From positions 1,116,001 through 1,180,000 of the forward strand of contig QXJR01000006.1 of assembly GCA_020975725.1 (NCBI GenBank): a stretch of DNA of 64,000 nucleotides, given 5' to 3'. Positions 34,801 to 46,683 of this stretch are shown piece after piece. Each line of letters opens with the position of its first letter. The stretch's first letter is position 1. Below the pieces are notes generated by a model that saw only the letters and a list, made by a program, of their open reading frames with translations, was not told the origin of the DNA and made no database searches. Position numbers and translations under genes: made by a program. Source of the stretch: Picocystis sp. L7. Taxonomy: Eukaryota > Chlorophyta > Picocystophyceae > Picocystales > Picocystaceae.

Positions 34801-37800
34801 CCAGGAGCTCCTGCACGAGTTGTAGGCCGGCCTCGAATCGACGAGCAGCAGCGTCCAGGAGCTCCTGCACGAGCTGCAGGACGGCCTCGAATCGACGAGC
34901 AGCAGCGTCCTGGAGCTTCTGCACGAGCTGCAAGACGGCCTGGAATCGACGAGCAGCAGCGTCCTGGAGCTTCTGCACGAGCTGCAGGACGGCCTCGAAT
35001 CGACGAGCTGAAGCGTCTAGGAGCTCCTGCACGAGCTGCAGGACGGCCTCGAATCGACGAGCAGCAGCGTCCTGGAGCTCCTGCACGAGTTGTAGGACGG
35101 CCTCGAATCGACGAGCTGAAGCGTCTAGGAGCTCCTGCACGAGCTGTAGGACGGCCTCGAATCGACGAGCAGCGGCGTCCTGGAGCTCCTACACGAGCTG
35201 CAGGACGGCCTCGAATCGACGAGCTGAAGCGTCTAGGAGCTCCTGCACGAGCTGCAGGACGGCCTCGAATCGTCGAGTTGCAGCGTCCAAGAGCTCCTGC
35301 ACGAGCTGCACGACGGCCTCGAATCGACGAGCAGCAGCGTCCAGGAGCTCCTGCACGAGCTGCAGGCCGGCCTCGAATCGACGAGCAGCAGCGTCCAGGA
35401 GCTCCTGCACGAGCTGCAGGACGGCCTCGAATCGACGAGCAGCAGCGTCCTGGAGCTTCTGCACGAGCTGCAAGACGGCCTGGAATCGACGAGCAGCAGC
35501 GTCCTGGAGCTTCTGCACGAGCTGCAGGACGGCCTCGAATCGACGAGCAGCAGCGTCCAGGAGCTCCTGCACGAGCTGCAGGACGGCCTCGAATCGACGA
35601 GCAGCAGCGTCCTGGAGCTTCTGCACGAGCTGCAAGACGGCCTGGAATCGACGAGCAGCAGCGTCCTGGAGCTTCTGCACGAGCTGCAGGACGGCCTCGA
35701 ATCGACGAGCTGAAGCGTCTAGGAGCTCCTGCACGAGCTGCAGGACGGCCTCGAATCGACGAGCTGAAGCGTCCTGGAGCTTCTGCACGAGCTGCAGGAC
35801 GGCCTCGAATCGACGAGCTGAAGCGTCTAGGAGCTCCTGCACGAGCTGCAGGACGGCCTCGAATCGACGAGCAGCAGCGTCCTGGAGCTCCTGCACGAGT
35901 TGTAGGACGGCCTCGAATCGACGAGCTGAAGCGTCTAGGAGCTCCTGCACGAGCTGCAGGACGGCCTCGAATCGTCGAGTTGCAGCGTCCAAGAGCTCCT
36001 GCACGAGCTGCACGACGGCCTCGAATCGACGAGCAGCAGCGTCCAGGAGCTCCTGCACGAGCTGCAGGCCGGCCTCGAATCGACGAGCAGCAGCGTCCTG
36101 GAGCTTCTGCACGAGCTGCAAGACGGCCTGGAATCGACGAGCAGCAGCGTCCTGGAGCTTCTGCACGAGCTGCAGGACGGCCTCGAATCGACGAGCTGAA
36201 GCGTCTAGGAGCTCCTGCACGAGCTGCAGGACGGCCTCGAATCGACGAGCTGAAGCGTCCTGGAGCTTCTGCACGAGCTGCAGGACGGCCTCGAATCGAC
36301 GAGCTGAAGCGTCTAGGAGCTCCTGCACGAGCTGCAGGACGGCCTCGAATCGACGAGCAGCAGCGTCCTGGAGCTCCTGCACGAGTTGTAGGACGGCCTC
36401 GAATCGACGAGCTGAAGCGTCTAGGAGCTCCTGCACGAGCTGCAGGACGGCCTCGAATCGTCGAGTTGCAGCGTCCAAGAGCTCCTGCACGAGCTGCACG
36501 ACGGCCTCGAATCGACGAGCAGCAGCGTCCAGGAGCTCCTGCACGAGCTGCAGGCCGGCCTCGAATCGACGAGCAGCAGCGTCCAGGAGCTCCTGCACGA
36601 GCTGCAGGACGGCCTCGAATCGACGAGCAGCAGCGTCCTGGAGCTTCTGCACGAGCTGCAGGACGGCCTCGAATCGACGAGCAGCAGCGTCCTGGAGCTC
36701 CTGCACGAGCTGCAGGACGGCCTCGAATCGACGAGCAGCAGCGTCCAGGAGCTCCTGCACGAGCTGCAGGACGGCCTCGAATCGACGAGCAGCAGCGTCC
36801 TGGAGCTTCTGCACGAGCTGCAAGACGGCCTCGAATCGACGAGCAGCAGCGTCCTGGAGCTCCTGCACGAGCTGCAGGACGGCCTGGAATCGTCGAGTTG
36901 CAGCGTCCAAGAGCTCGTGCAGGAGCTCCAGGACGGCCTCGAATCGTCGAGCTGCAGCGTCCAGGAGCTCCTGCACGAGCTGCAGGACGGCCTCGAATCG
37001 ACAAGTTGCAGCGTCCAAGAGCTCCTGCACGAGCTGCAAGACGGCCTCGAATCGACGAGCAGCAGCGTCCTGGAGCTTCTGCACGAGCAGCAGGACGGCC
37101 TCGAATCGACAAGCAGCAGCGTCCAGGAGCTCGTGCAGGAGCTCCAGGACGGCCTCGAATCGACGAGCAGCAGCGTCCTGGAGCTCCTGCACGAGCTGCA
37201 GGACGGCCTCGAATCGACGAGTTGGAGCGTCCAAGAGCTCCTGCACGAGCTGCAGGACGGCCTCGAATCGACGAGCTGAAGCGTCTAGGAGCTCCTGCAC
37301 GAGCTGCAGGACGGCCTCGAATCGACGAGCAGCAGCGTCCTGGAGCTCCTGCACGAGTTGTAGGACGGCCTCGAATCGACGAGCTGAAGCGTCTAGGAGC
37401 TCCTGCACGAGCTGCAGGACGGCCTCGAATCGACGAGTTGGAGCGTCCAAGAGCTCCTGCACGAGCTGCAGGACGGCCTCGAATCGACGAGCTGAAGCGT
37501 CTAGGAGCTCCTGCACGAGCTGCAGGACGGCCTCGAATCGTCGAGTTGCAGCGTCCAAGAGCTCCTGCACGAGCTGCACGACGGCCTCGAATCGACGAGC
37601 AGCAGCGTCCAGGAGCTCCTGCACGAGCTGCAGGCCGGCCTCGAATCGACGAGCAGCAGCGTCCAGGAGCTCCTGCACGAGCTGCAGGACGGCCTCGAAT
37701 CGACGAGCAGCAGCGTCCTGGAGCTTCTGCACGAGCTGCAAGACGGCCTGGAATCGACGAGCAGCAGCGTCCTGGAGCTTCTGCACGAGCTGCAGGACGG

Positions 37801-40800
37801 CCTCGAATCGACGAGCAGCAGCGTCCTGGAGCTCCTGCACGAGCTCCAGGACGGCCTCGAATCGACGAGCAGCAGCGTCCTGGAGCTCCTGCACGAGTTG
37901 TAGGACGGCCTCGAATCGACGAGCAGCAGCGTCTTGGAGCTCCTGCACGAGCTGCAGGACGGCCTGGAATCGTCGAGCTGCAGCGTCCTGGAGCTCCTAC
38001 ACGAGCTGCAGGACGGCCTCGAATCGACGAGCAGCAGCGTCCAAGAGCTCCTGCACGAGCTGTAGGACGGCCTCGAATCGACAAGTTGCAGCGTCCAAGA
38101 GCTCCTGCACGAGCTGCAAGACGGCCTCGAATCGACGAGCAGCAGCGTCCTGGAGCTTCTGCACGAGCAGCAGGACGGCCTCGAATCGACAAGCAGCAGC
38201 GTCCAGGAGCTCGTGCAGGAGCTCCAGGACGGCCTCGAATCGACGAGCAGCAGCGTCCTGGAGCTCCTGCACGAGCTGCAGGACGGCCTCGAATCGACGA
38301 GTTGGAGCGTCCAAGAGCTCCTGCACGAGCTGCAGGACGGCCTCGAATCGACGAGCAGCAGCGTCCAGGAGCTCGTGCAGGAGCTCCAGGACGGCCTCGA
38401 ATCGACGAGCAGCAGCGTCCTGGAGCTCCTGCACGAGCTGCAGGACGGCCTCGAATCGACGAGCAGCAGCGTCTAGGAGCTCCTGCACGAGCTGCAAGAC
38501 GGCCTCGAATCGACGAGTTGCAGCGTCCAAGAGCTCCTGCACGAGCTGCAGGACGGCCTCGAATCGTCGAGCAGCAGCGTCCTGGAGCTCCTGCACGAGC
38601 TGCAAGACGGCCTCGAATCGACGAGCAACAGCGTCCAAGAGCTCCTACACGAGCTGCAGGACGGCCTCGAATCGACGAGCAGCAGCGTCCAGGAGCTCCT
38701 GCACGAGCAGCAGGACGGCCTCGAATCGACGAGCAGCAGCGTCCAAGAGCTCCTGCACGAGCTGCAGGACGGCCTCGAATCGACGAGCAGCAGCGTCCTG
38801 GAGCTCCTGCACGAGCAGCAGGACGGCCTCGAATCGACGAGCAGCAGCTCCAGGAGCTCCTGCACGAGCTGCAGGACGGCCTCGAATCGTCGAGTTGCAG
38901 CGTCCAAGAGCTCCTGCACGAGCTGCAGGACGGCCTCGAATCGACGAGGTGCAGCGTCCAAGAGCTCCTGCACGAGCTGCAAGACGGCCTCGAATCGACG
39001 AGCAGCAGCGTCCTGGAGCTTCTGCACGAGCAGCAGGACGGCCTCGAATCGACGAGCAGCAGCGTCCAGGAGCTCGTGCAGGAGCTCCAGGACGGCCTCG
39101 AATCGACGAGCAGCAGCGTCCTGGAGCTCCTGCACGAGCTGCAGGACGGCCTCGAATCGACGAGCAGCAGCGTCCAAGAGCTCCTGCACGAGCTGCAGGA
39201 CGGCCTCGAATCGACGAGCGGCAGCGTCCTGGAGCTCCTGCACGAGCAGCAGGACGGCCTCGAATCGACGAGCAGCAGCGTCCTGGAGCTCCTGCACGAG
39301 CAGCAGGACGGCCTCGAATCGTCGAGTTGCAGCGTCCAAGAGCTCCTACACGAGCTGCAGGACGGCCTCGAATCGACGAGCAGCACCGTCCTGGAGCACC
39401 TACACGAGCTGTAGGACGGCCTCGAATCGACGAGCAGCAGCGTCCTGGAGCTCCTGCACGAGCTGGAGGATGGCCTCGAATCGACGAGCAGCAGCGTCCT
39501 GGAGCTCCTGCACGAGCTGCAGGACGGCCTCGAATCGACGAGCAGCAGCGTCCAGGAGCTCGTGCAGGAGCTCCAGGACGGCCTCGAATCGACGAGCAGC
39601 AGCGTCCTGGAGCTCCTGCACGAGCTGCAGGACGGCCTCGAATCGACGAGCAGCAGCGTCCAAGAGCTCCTGCACGAGCTGCAGGACGGCCTCGAATCGA
39701 CGAGCGGCAGCGTCCTGGAGCTCCTGCACGAGCAGCAGGACGGCCTCGAATCGACGAGCAGCAGCGTCCTGGAGCTCCTGCACGAGCAGCAGGACGGCCT
39801 CGAATCGTCGAGTTGCAGCGTCCAAGAGCTCCTGCACGAGCTGCAGGACGGCCTCGAATCGACGAGCTGAAGCGTCCTGGAGCTCCTACACGAGCTGCAG
39901 GACGGCCTCGAATCGACGAGCAGCAGCGTCCAAGAGCTCCTGCACGAGCTGCACGACGGCCTCGAATCGACGAGCAGCAGCGTCCAAGAGCTCCTGCACG
40001 AGCTGCACGACGGCCTCGAATCGACGAGCAGCAGCGTCCTGGAGCTCCTACACGAGCTGCAGGACGGCCTCGAATCGTCGAGCAGCAGCGTCCAGGAGCT
40101 CCTGCACGAGCTGCACGACGGCCTCGAATCGACGAGCAGCAGCGTCCTGGAGCTCCTGCACGAGCTGCAGGACGGCCTCGAATCGACGAGCAGCAGCGTC
40201 CTGGAGCTCCTGCACGAGCTGCAGGACGGCCTCGAATCGACGAGCAGCAGCGTCTAGGAGCTCCTGCACGAGCTGCAAGACGGCCTCGAATCGACGAGCA
40301 GCAGCGTCCTGGAGCTCCTCCACGAGCAGCAGGACGGCCTCGAATCGTCGAGCAGCAGCGTCCAGGAGCTCCTGCACGAGCTGGAGGACGGCCTCGAATC
40401 GTCGAGTTGCAGCGTCCAAGAGCTCCTGCACGAGCTGCACGACGGCCTCGAATCGACGAGCAGCAGCGTCCAGGAGCTCCTGCACGAGCTGCAGGACGGC
40501 CTCGAATCGACGAGCAGCAGCGTCCAAGAGCTCCTGCACGAGCTGCACGACGGCCTCGAATCGACGAGCAGCAGCGTCCTGGAGCTCCTGCACGAGCTGC
40601 AGGACGGCCTCGAATCGACGAGCTGAAACGTCTAGGAGCTCCTGCACGAGCTGCAGGACGGCCTCGAATCGTCGAGTTGCAGCGTCCAAGAGCTCCTGCA
40701 CGAGCTGCAAGACGGCCTCGAATCGACGAGTTGCAGCGTCCAAGAGCTCCTGCACGAGCTGCAAGACGGCCTCGAATCGACGAGCAGCAGCGTCCTGGAG

Positions 40801-41006
40801 CTCCTGCACGAGCTGCAGGACGGCCTCGAATCGACGAGCAGCAGCGTCCAGGAGCTCGTGCAGGAGCTCCAGGACGGCCTCGAATCGACGAGCAGCAGCG
40901 TCCTGGAGCTCCTGCACGAGTTGTAGGACGGCCTCGAATCGTCGAGCAGCAGCGTCCTTGAGCTCCTGCACGAGCTGCAGGACGGCCTCGAATCGTCGAG
41001 CTGCAG
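22863..41006 (-). repeat. Right array of 54-bp units (about 336 copies)
   Basis: The same unit as the left array in opposite orientation over about 18.1 kb. One plus-strand frame (RIDEQQRPGAPARAAGRP per unit) stays open for 5,176 codons (23,884-39,414), and a minus-strand frame (GRPAARAGAPGRCCSSIR) stays open for 3,459 codons (23,331-33,710). Other frames are cut by TAG and TGA from variant units such as CGTCTAGGAGC and GAGCTGAAGCG. Larger blocks recur: about 16 units ending at 31,611 recur 1,836 bp (34 units) away at 33,447. Some units carry a 12-bp internal inversion, for example at 24,862-24,890 and 28,642-28,670. Non-coding satellite is the simplest reading. Confidence 0.95.
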
Positions 41007-41201
41007 CCTCCCATCACGTTCGATTTTGCCTTCTCCCTCTACATGGAGGTCCACCTGATCATCGTGTGTCGAGGGGCCGGCGCAGAGGTGCGCGTTGATC
41101 ACTCGTGCGCCTGTGTGCGGGTCCGATGTTGTCCCGAGCCGCGCCATGATCGGAGCTGCTCGTGGACACCCCGATGGAATCCCGATTTTCCCCTTTTCCC
41201 C
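41007..41201 (-). repeat. Right terminal inverted repeat, inner part
   Basis: Reverse complement of about 16,455-16,649. Continuity with the outer part is broken by the Copia element. Confidence 0.85.
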
Positions 41202-41621
41202 TATTGACCAAATAGCTTCGAACTCCAGCAGTTCGAGTTTGTGTGACCCGTTCACGAACAGCAAACCCGTCAGTTAAGACACTCCGTTCGTACTTGATCA
41301 CGTCAACGACTCCGATTTTCCTCGGTTGTCACGTGTTCGTCGCCTCCCGTTTCTGTCGGTCCTGTCGACGCGGATTCGACACCGTGCAACAAGCGTTCTT
41401 CACAATCACACTAATTCTATTACAGAGTATCAACCTCTTAAATACCCCCCGCGCCGCCTTTCGTTCCACGGGGACAGGCTGGCAGGAGCGCAGCACGGGC
41501 TGCCGTCGTCCCGTCACGGAAACGCTGGTTGGATCGGCTGGCAAACCGTCCAGTCCCATTTGGAGAATATTCTCCCGACGTCTGAACAGCATGGTTGCCC
41601 TCAAACAATCTCTGACTAACA
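41202..41621 (-). repeat. Copia A 3' LTR
   Basis: 420 bp ending ...GACTAACA on the plus strand. It begins TATTGACC rather than the usual TG in both LTRs. A TATTTAAG box is readable on the minus strand near 41,435-41,445. Confidence 0.88.
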
Positions 41622-41641
41622 CTCCCGCTCAAACATGTTGT

Positions 41642-44600
41642 TCATGCTTCAGCCTTTTGCACGTGCACTTCACGAATCAGTTTCTCGAATCTTACCGGGG
41701 TCAACACCTTGGTAAGATAGTCCGCAAGCATGTCTTCAGATTTGCAATAGTCAAACTTCACTTTACCTCTCATCCATCGTTCACGAGCAAAATGATGATG
41801 CACATCAGTATGCTTCGTTCGTGTGACTGAATTTAAATCGTGTAACATTCTCAAACAAGCTTGATTGTCGTTCCAGATTTTTATGGGACTCCACGAATTC
41901 CCAAAGAGACTTCCTAGGAAGTTCCGCAGCCACAAAGCTTCCTTGACACAAGCACTCACTGACATGTATTCTGCTTCTGCGGTACTGCATGCCACCGTCT
42001 TCTGTAGCTTACTATACCATGTGATGAGGCTTCCATTCATAAGAAACAAGTAACCTGTTCTTGATCGTCTTGTATCCTTATCCGTTGCGTAGTCAGAATC
42101 GCAGAAGCCTACCACATTAAACTTCTCATCACCTTCCTGATTTAACTGTCCAAGACACAAGCCGTAGTCTTTGGTCTTCTTGAGATACCTCAATACACCT
42201 TTTACTGCATTCCAATGCACTTGTCCCGGCTTGCTCATGTATCTTGAGAGCACAGCAGTAGCATGGGCAATGTCCGGTCTTGCTGTTGTAGAAATGTACA
42301 CCAGATGGCCAACAAGCTGTTGATAGTCTGTCACAATAGCTTGATCTTCCTCACCTTCCAACTCAATGAGAGGTACTGCCAATGGTACCTTTGTTTCTTT
42401 TGCTTGTTCCATCCCATATGTCCTCAATAACCTTTCCACCTTTTGACTTTCTGACAAATATAGGATTCTTTTCTCTCTATTTCGGGTGAGTACCATTCCA
42501 CAAAATAAACCGATTGGTCCTATGTGCCTTGCATCAAACCTCTCACACAAGCCATTTATCGAGCTAGTCAAGAGTTGATGATCATTTGTAGCCAATAAAA
42601 TATCATCCACATAGACGCAAATGAAACACATGGAATTTCCCCTCTTACACGTGAGAAGAGATTCATCAACAAAAACACAGTCACATCCCAGATCTTCGGT
42701 CAGTGTGGTAGTCAACAACTTGTTCCACATCCTAGGTGATTGCTTCAATCCATAGAGACATTTCTGAAGTCTCAAAGCTTTACCCGGTGTTCCCACGAGT
42801 CCTTCGGGTGTTGCCATGTATATTTCCTCATTTAATTTTGCGTTGAGGAATGCTGTCTTGATATCAAGTTGTTCAATTTCCAAATCATCAATAGCAGCTA
42901 TAGCCAATAACATCCTCAATGCTGATTTACTGACCACTGGTGAAAATACCTCAGAGAAATCTACACCTTTTCTTTGTTGGAAGCCCTTGATAACCAATCT
43001 CGCCTTGTATCGTTCCACATTTCCATAGCCATCACGCTTGATCTTGAAGACCCATTTGCTTTGCAATGCTTTCCTTCCATGTGGGAGAGGGGTGGTAACC
43101 CAACTTTCATTCTCACATAACGAACGTATCTCATCTTCGATCGCTAGTTTCCAAAACTTTGCATCCGGCCTTGTCATGGCATCATCGTAACCCGAGAACT
43201 CATCAAGTAATTCTTCTATGGCTTTGTTTACTTTCAGGCCCATCGCCATTCGCTTGTAATCCTTGTGTTCTCTTTTCCTCAACTCGTATGGTAGAGTTGT
43301 CTCTACTCCCGCTAACTCTGGGGCATCCAGGTTCTTGGTTGCAATCGTATCATCCATGTGGCTAATAACACTGTGCGATTCCGTGGCTTCATTTGCCTCC
43401 TCATCCAAACTTTTGTCTTGCTCACATTCTTCATTGTTTTTCGCACCTGCAAGACCATCCATCAATCCCACTTGTATTGATCCAGACTGATCGTTTTCAT
43501 TCTCTGATTGTGCCGGAGAAATATTTGTCTTGGTTGCTTCATGGGCGGCAGTTTTGCTTGTGACATCCAAGCCTTCCACAGAATCCTCATCTAAACTTGA
43601 AGCTTCTCTGACCCCAGGCTCAACCAAGAGATCAGGGATCACCAACTCACGTTGTGGTAATGCCGTCATTTTTCCTTTCTCCCCTTCGATGAACTTTGCC
43701 GTACTTGACACTATCAATTTTCCATTAACCAAAAATCTGTAGGTAGCACTATTCTCGTATCCAATGAATATTCCTTCAATGGCACGCGGCGCAAGCCTTC
43801 CAGCTCTTTTGTCCTCGGGCACGTGGATGAAAGCTTTACATCCCCAAACCTTCAAAAAATTCAAGTCGAATGACTTTCCAGTAAAATATTCTGCAGGACT
43901 TTTACCATCCAAATCTTTCGCAGGTCTCAAATTTTTCACAAACGCCGTTGTGCGTAGTGCTTCTCCCCAAAGCGTATTTGGTAGTTCACTTCCAAACAAC
44001 AATGGTCTTGTGCCTTCCATGAGTGTCCTATTTAGCCGTTCTACCATGCCATTTTGTTGTGGCTCATAGGCTGCTGACAGCTCATGCACGATTCCACGCT
44101 CTCTCAGCCAAATAGTAAATCCTTTGTCCACAAATTCACTTCCGTTGTCCGTTCTGATTGCCTTGACCTTGCATCCTCCTCTTTGCTCAAACCAGCTAAC
44201 CGCTTCCTTTGCAAATCCACTTGTGACAGCCTTATTTGGCAGCAAATATACCTTGCACGCCTTCGTACAGGCATCCACAACTGTCAAAGCATACTTTTGA
44301 CCAGCAAGAGTTTCTGGCTCAATAGGTCCAATCAGATCCATCGATAACCTATCCAAAGGTAGCCATTCCTTCGGATCAGAATTGTGTGGTGTCCTGCTCA
44401 ATTTTGCTTTCGGGCAGACCTCACATTCCTTTGGCAACTTCCATGGGAGACCCAATTCCTTGAGGGCATACACACTTGGATGTCCTAGCTTTGCGTGCCA
44501 CTTTTTTGCAGTTGTAAGCAAAACCATGGTCCCATCACTCTGAGGAGTTGCTTGCAATATTACTTGCCCCTTCTCGATGGTACAACCATTCCCTTCGAAT

Positions 44601-45715
44601 GACACCCGTGCTCCAGAATTGACTGCCTTGGAAACAGAAAACAGGTTGTACTTTAGTCCTGGCACATACAACACATCCTTCAAGACCAACTTCAGATCTC
44701 CTTTGGATAAGTACACATCTCCTCGACCTTCGGCTTGCAAACTGCCGCTTGCAGTGTATATGTTTCCTTTTCCATTCAATGATAATATATCACCGAACCA
44801 ATCACGGTTCCCGGTCATGTGCTCCGATGCTCCACTGTCTACAACCCAATCTCCCATGGCAGTATCCAAGTCTTCCTTCATGGCCATAAATGCTGTTAGA
44901 GCATTGCCGTTCCTCTTGTTCACTTGTCTAGACTGGATTGCTCCTTTGTTCGGACAATTTGCTTTCACATGCCCTTCCTCATCGCAAATCCAGCATTTCA
45001 TCTTACCATTCTCAAACTTTCTTCTGAACTTTTTCTTCTTTCCACTTCTTGCTCCAGCCTTCAATGCCTTAGGTTCTTGCTCGGCATGCTGAACATAGCA
45101 TTGCAATGTTGTTCTTACCCTGTCAACTGTCAATGGTAAGTTTGACGTTTGCAATGCAAGTAGGACTGGACGATACTCGCTTGTAAGTCCATTCAAGATT
45201 GTAATTGAAAGATCCTCTTCAGTCACTTCTCTATTCAATTCTCTCAGGTCACCTAATAATGATATAGCTCTGCTGATGTACGACTTGACCGTCTCACCAC
45301 TTTGCATTTTTGGTGAACGATATCTCGAATGCACGGCAATTGCATTCGTCTCCGTCTTGTCCGCGTACGCTTTCAATAACTTGTCTCAAACACCTTTCCC
45401 ATCTTGTAGATGCTTTACAAGAGACAAATCATCACTCCCTAGCTTTTGGAAGATTGCACTCCTTGCCGCTCTTGACCTGCTTTTTCCAATTTCATTGTCA
45501 TCATGCTCCGTTAGAGCATCAAGCAGCCCTGCCAATTCCAAAGCTGCTTCCATCCTGGTTTTCCATAAAGACCAATTTGATCCACTCAGTTCGGGCACTG
45601 ACGAGAGATCCACTCTCCACACCATCATGTTGTGAGAAGGCAGCCCTCCGATGGTGTTCCCAGATGTTTCCTGCACCTGTGCTTGTGTTCCTTCCAGTGG
45701 TTCCATGCTCCACAA
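41642..45715 (-). pseudogene. Copia A Gag-Pol coding region
   Basis: Copia order: Gag with zinc knuckle CWICDEEGHVKANC, protease WVVDSGASEHMTG, integrase zinc finger HAKLGHPSVYALKELGLPWK and core with RTDNGSEF, reverse transcriptase with YVDDILLATND, then RNase H CDSDYATDKDTRRSRTGYLF. Integrase before RT identifies Ty1/Copia. About one break is present, so this copy is probably not autonomous. Confidence 0.9.
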
Positions 45716-45730
45716 CCAAGGCTCTTAACC

Positions 45731-46151
45731 TATTGACCAAATAGCTTCGAACTCCAGCAGTTCGAGTGTGTGTGACCCGTTCACGAACAGCAAACCCGTC
45801 AGTTAAGACACTCCGTTCGTACTTGATTACGTCAACGACTCCGATTTTCCTCGGTTGTCACGTGTTCGTCGCCTCCCGTTGCTGTCGGTCCTTTCGACGT
45901 GGATTCGACACCGTGCAACAAGCGTTCTTCACAATCACACTAACTCTATTACAGAGTATCAACCTCTTAAATACCCCCCTGCGCCGCCTTTCGTTCCACG
46001 GGGACAGGCTGGCAGGAGCGCAGCACGGGCTGCCGTCGTCCCGTCACGGACACGCTGGTTGGATCGGCTGGCAAACCGTCCAGTCCCATTTGGAGAATAT
46101 TCTCCCGACGTCTGAACAGCATGGTTGCCCTCAAACAATCTCTGACTAACA
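45731..46151 (-). repeat. Copia A 5' LTR
   Basis: 421 bp, about 98% identical to 41,202-41,621. It carries the promoter for the minus-strand transcript. Confidence 0.88.
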
Positions 46152-46267
46152 TCCCCACTTTGCTGCATATTGAGCATATGCAGCACCCCCCCTTGAGAGA
46201 GACAGTGTGGGAAAGGTTTGCTGTTTCTGTGCCTTTAATTCAATTGATTCGACACTATCCCTTACTG
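46152..46267 (-). repeat. Right terminal inverted repeat, outer part
   Basis: Starts with the second TCCCC duplication and continues as the reverse complement of about 16,344-16,459, ending at the element terminus. Confidence 0.85.
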
Positions 46268-46275
46268 GGGAGATC
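46268..46275 (+). other. Target site duplication GGGAGATC, right copy
   Basis: Identical to 16,336-16,343 and adjacent to the right terminus. Confidence 0.8.
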
Positions 46276-46294
46276 GGGCTGGGTTGCGAGCGGG

Positions 46295-46500
46295 GTGACG
46301 CTGGGGTGACGAAATTCCGCGAAGAGGGGTTCTCCGACTTTCACCACCCCGGATTCACCCTTTCGATTGGGAATCACCACCCTGGGAGGGTGGTGATTTC
46401 CGGGGATGCGGTTCTCCCTCCACCCGGTTTCGTCTCTGTTTCTCACTCGTGGGAAAAGGGGATCGAGAATTCCCCGGAATTTACCACCCTATCGGGGTGG
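46295..46500. repeat. Hairpin repeat family, copy 2
   Basis: A perfect 12-bp-arm, 3-nt-loop hairpin at 46,372-46,398 (AATCACCACCCT, GGG, AGGGTGGTGATT) is followed by a CCGG...GGTTCTCC block as in copy 1 at 14,761. The arms differ from copy 1 while still pairing. Confidence 0.5.
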
Positions 46501-46683
46501 CAAAAAGAACGACGCGCAATGCCATGATCGCAACTTCCGTGAGAACGAAACCCGCGTGCTCGTACGTGCGCAAGCGCGGAGAGACGTTGGACGCCTCTAG
46601 AACGACACATGAAGAGCACAAAATACCTTTTCCCTTGGAAGTTGGACGATCCAAACCCACACATGAGAGGGTTCTCGGTGAGT

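Larger units (their letters stand above)
41202..46151 (-). mobile_element. Ty1/Copia retrotransposon A, nested in the foldback element
   Basis: 4,950 bp with LTRs of about 420 bp (41,202-41,621 and 45,731-46,151), flanked by the 5-bp duplication TCCCC. The intact left terminal repeat shows the empty site. Polypurine tract: plus-strand CTCCCGCTC next to the 41,621 LTR edge. Primer-binding site: plus-strand CAAGGCTCTTAACC at 45,717-45,730. The LTRs differ at about nine positions (about 2%), so the insertion is fairly recent and later than the foldback element. The coding region has about one break. Confidence 0.92.
16344..46267. mobile_element. Giant foldback-type DNA element with 54-bp tandem arrays (hAT-like ends)
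   Basis: The termini are inverted repeats (left CAATTAGGGATAGTGTCG, right the reverse complement of CAGTAAGGGATAGTGTCG) flanked by the 8-bp duplication GGGAGATC. Inward from each terminus come about 0.3 kb of unique inverted repeat, an array of 54-bp units, and one arm of a palindromic core. The whole element is therefore one large inverted repeat with unequal arms, as in Foldback elements of animals and plants. Without the nested Copia it is about 25 kb. The core TAGGGAT resembles the Ac/hAT terminus. No transposase is recognised, so it is probably mobilised in trans. Some array length or symmetry could be shaped by assembly. Confidence 0.8.

Noticed and set aside
23331-41006. Thousands-of-residue proteins predicted across the 54-bp arrays
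   Set aside because: The openness follows from a stop-free unit whose length is a multiple of three. Overlapping giant frames occur on both strands with no unique domain, credible start or codon signal, so they are not called as genes.
16650-41006. CRISPR array
   Set aside because: Direct tandem repeats without unique spacers, in a eukaryotic setting with no cas genes.
41243-41830. 195-codon plus-strand frame across the Copia A LTR edge
   Set aside because: Antisense to the Copia LTR and RNase H end; an overlap artefact.
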